A stretch of 64,000 bases of DNA, from contig CAYUOH010000011.1 in assembly GCA_964446385.1 (NCBI GenBank), positions 1 to 64,000 of the forward strand, in the 5' to 3' direction. Of the stretch, positions 62,761 to 64,000 are shown piece after piece. Numbering within the stretch: the stretch's first letter is position 1; each line of letters starts with the position of its first letter. Both the position numbers and the translations under genes were made by a program. The stretch is from CAYSRC01 sp964446385 (GTDB taxonomy: Bacteria > Bacillota > Clostridia > Oscillospirales > Ruminococcaceae). Under the pieces are notes generated by a model. That model did no database searches, was not told the origin of the DNA, and saw only the letters and a list, made by a program, of their open reading frames with translations.

Positions 62761-64000
62761 TTAGTTCGGTTTATACTGTTCAATGATTCTTATAGCAGTT
62801 TTCAGTCCGTCCACCGCAGCGCTGGAGATTCCTCCGGCGTAACCGGCGCCTTCGCCCGCCGGATAAATACAGGGCTTTCCCTCTGCTGTTCTGAACTCAT
62901 TTCTTTTTATTCTTACCGGAGATGATGTGCGTGTCTCAGGCCCGGTAAGCAGACCGTTTTGGTCGAATCCCTTAATTTTGTGTCCGAATGCAGTAATTCC
63001 GCTGCGGATGTATTCCGCAAGGCCAAAGCCGAGAACCTCGCCAAGCGGCGCGCATATCACCCCGGGCATATAGGTAGGTTCTACCCCGGATCCATCCAGA
63101 GACAAACCACCGGAAATAAACGATTTCACCGACTGGGCAGGGGCTCTGTAATCGGAACACGCCGCGGCAAAGGCCCTGCGCTCTATCTCACGCTGAAAAT
63201 CTATCGCCCTGAACGGATCGTTTTCAAAATCCGCAGGGGATACGGACACCGCGACTGCCGAGTTTGCGTTTCTTCCGTCACGTGAGTACATGCTCATACC
63301 GTTGGTAACCACTCCGCCCTCTTCGGAGGACGCAGCTACAACTTTTCCCCCGGGGCACATGCAGAACGTGTATACCGTCCTGTCGCCTACTTTCTGGGAA
63401 AGACTGTATTCGCCGGGTGGAAGGCCTCTGCTACCCGCCGCGGCACCATACAGACCCCGGTCAATCAGAGTCTGGGAGTGTTCTATTCTGAAACCTACCG
63501 AGAAGGGCTTGGCATTCAGTTCAAAACCTCTTGCCCCGAGCATCCCGAAGGTATCGCGTGCACTGTGTCCGCAGGCAAGAACAAGTACGGAGGTCTCGAT
63601 TTCACTTCCATTTTCTGAATGAGCAACAGCATGCCCCCCCGGCGGGAAGGAAATATCGGTAAGCGGACTGTTAAACCGGATTTCACCGCCCAGCTCTATA
63701 ATATACCGACGCATGTTTTTCACAATCACGCGGAGATTATCTGTGCCAATATGAGGCTTTGCCCTGTACATGATATCGCCGGGCGCGCCGAAATCGCAGA
63801 AACGTTCAAGCACATAGTCACAGAGGGGATCGTTTATTCTCGTAACAAGTTTTCCGTCTGAAAAGGTCCCCGCACCACCCTCTCCGAACTGGACGTTGGA
63901 GGAGGTATCAATCCCTTTCCCCGACCAAAAACCGTCGACCAAAGCAGCCCGGGTATCAATATCGCTCCCGCGTTCAAGAACAATAGGCCGGTAACCGTAT
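62761..64000 (-). CDS. FAD-dependent oxidoreductase (COG2509 family), 5' end beyond window
   Basis: The frame stays open through the right edge (GYRPIVLERGSDIDTRAALV is still in frame), so the N-terminal dinucleotide-binding fold lies outside and about 412 residues are seen. The family pattern is clear: NVQFGEGGAGTFSDGKLVTR, YRAKPHIGTDNLRVIVKNMR, SVLVLACGHSARDTFGML and the C-terminal IYPAGEGAGYAGGISSAAVD, which closes the FAD site. It is a soluble flavoprotein of unknown substrate. It is the most upstream visible gene of the leftward housekeeping run, ending 21 bases before recJ. Confidence 0.88.
   Translation of the reverse strand, partial: YGYRPIVLERGSDIDTRAALVDGFWSGKGIDTSSNVQFGEGGAGTFSDGKLVTRINDPLCDYVLERFCDFGAPGDIMYRAKPHIGTDNLRVIVKNMRRYIIELGGEIRFNSPLTDISFPPGGHAVAHSENGSEIETSVLVLACGHSARDTFGMLGARGFELNAKPFSVGFRIEHSQTLIDRGLYGAAAGSRGLPPGEYSLSQKVGDRTVYTFCMCPGGKVVAASSEEGGVVTNGMSMYSRDGRNANSAVAVSVSPADFENDPFRAIDFQREIERRAFAAACSDYRAPAQSVKSFISGGLSLDGSGVEPTYMPGVICAPLGEVLGFGLAEYIRSGITAFGHKIKGFDQNGLLTGPETRTSSPVRIKRNEFRTAEGKPCIYPAGEGAGYAGGISSAAVDGLKTAIRIIEQYKPN

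Noticed and set aside
1..64000. CRISPR array, transposase or replication origin
   Set aside because: No regularly spaced repeats, DDE/serine transposase genes or DnaA-box clusters were seen while reading both strands.

Overview
The window looks like chromosome from a strictly anaerobic, probably gut-associated member of the Clostridia (Bacillota). Supporting evidence: an NfnAB electron-bifurcating transhydrogenase pair, HemZ, the order recJ-rsh-MBL-hemZ-(MurJ/SpoVB-like)-mazG-hup-rqcP-divIC-tyrS, the RqcH/RqcP quality-control pair, an ECF-type S component, and strong AGGAGG-type ribosome binding sites. The sporulation genes yabP and yabQ, which often sit between rqcP and divIC in spore formers, are absent. 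The organism may therefore be asporogenous, but this is only an inference from gene order.

Positions 1-16450 are accessory DNA with heavy decay. 1-854 is the end of an integrative conjugative element: a broken relaxase, fused in frame to a small element-type helix-turn-helix protein. It is followed by three AGTTCTCTC repeats and the 3' half of a tRNA-Ser(CGA) gene, which reads as an attachment-site scar. Next is a possible decayed defence or DNA-repair island (1.5-8.9 kb). It holds a frameshifted XRE regulator, a phospholipase-D/SF2 helicase/DUF3427 gene split by one in-frame TAA, a NUDIX gene with its catalytic middle deleted, an intact DnaQ-like exonuclease, a superfamily 1 helicase with a C-terminal PD-(D/E)XK-like nuclease domain split by one in-frame TAG, a DUF188 gene, and a 15-residue flavodoxin stub. 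After it comes an intact five-gene cassette (9.2-15.2 kb): lipoprotein, ABC ATPase, two ABC-2 permeases, and a radical SAM/SPASM-like enzyme, substrate unknown. The accessory zone ends with a methyltransferase pseudogene and an intact methyltransferase.

From 16.5 kb onward the window is ordinary core genome. A threonine/aspartate-family block (thrB, thrC and an ACT-domain protein leftward; hom, lysC and asd rightward) is driven by face-to-face promoters whose -10 boxes overlap. Then come a nucleosidase-like protein with an altered catalytic residue, a type B carboxylesterase, three GNAT genes (one with two domains), a 5-formyl-THF cyclo-ligase fused to a methyltransferase, a PAS-GGDEF protein, tRNA-Pro/tRNA-Leu, a cold-shock protein, ComM/YifB, NfnAB, a secreted NlpC/P60-like protein, a metal exporter, hydrolases, an ABC-F protein, DUF1846, a DUF4173/XRE/DUF2975 membrane-regulator module, an MFS (GPH) transporter, DUF1858, TrmK and RqcH.

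The right end (51.7-64 kb) is a long leftward housekeeping run from a COG2509 flavoprotein (cut by the window edge) through recJ, rsh, MBL hydrolase, hemZ, a lipid-linked-oligosaccharide flippase, mazG, hup, rqcP and divIC to tyrS. No CRISPR array, rRNA, insertion-sequence transposase or replication origin was seen. All calls are by reading only; no database search was run.
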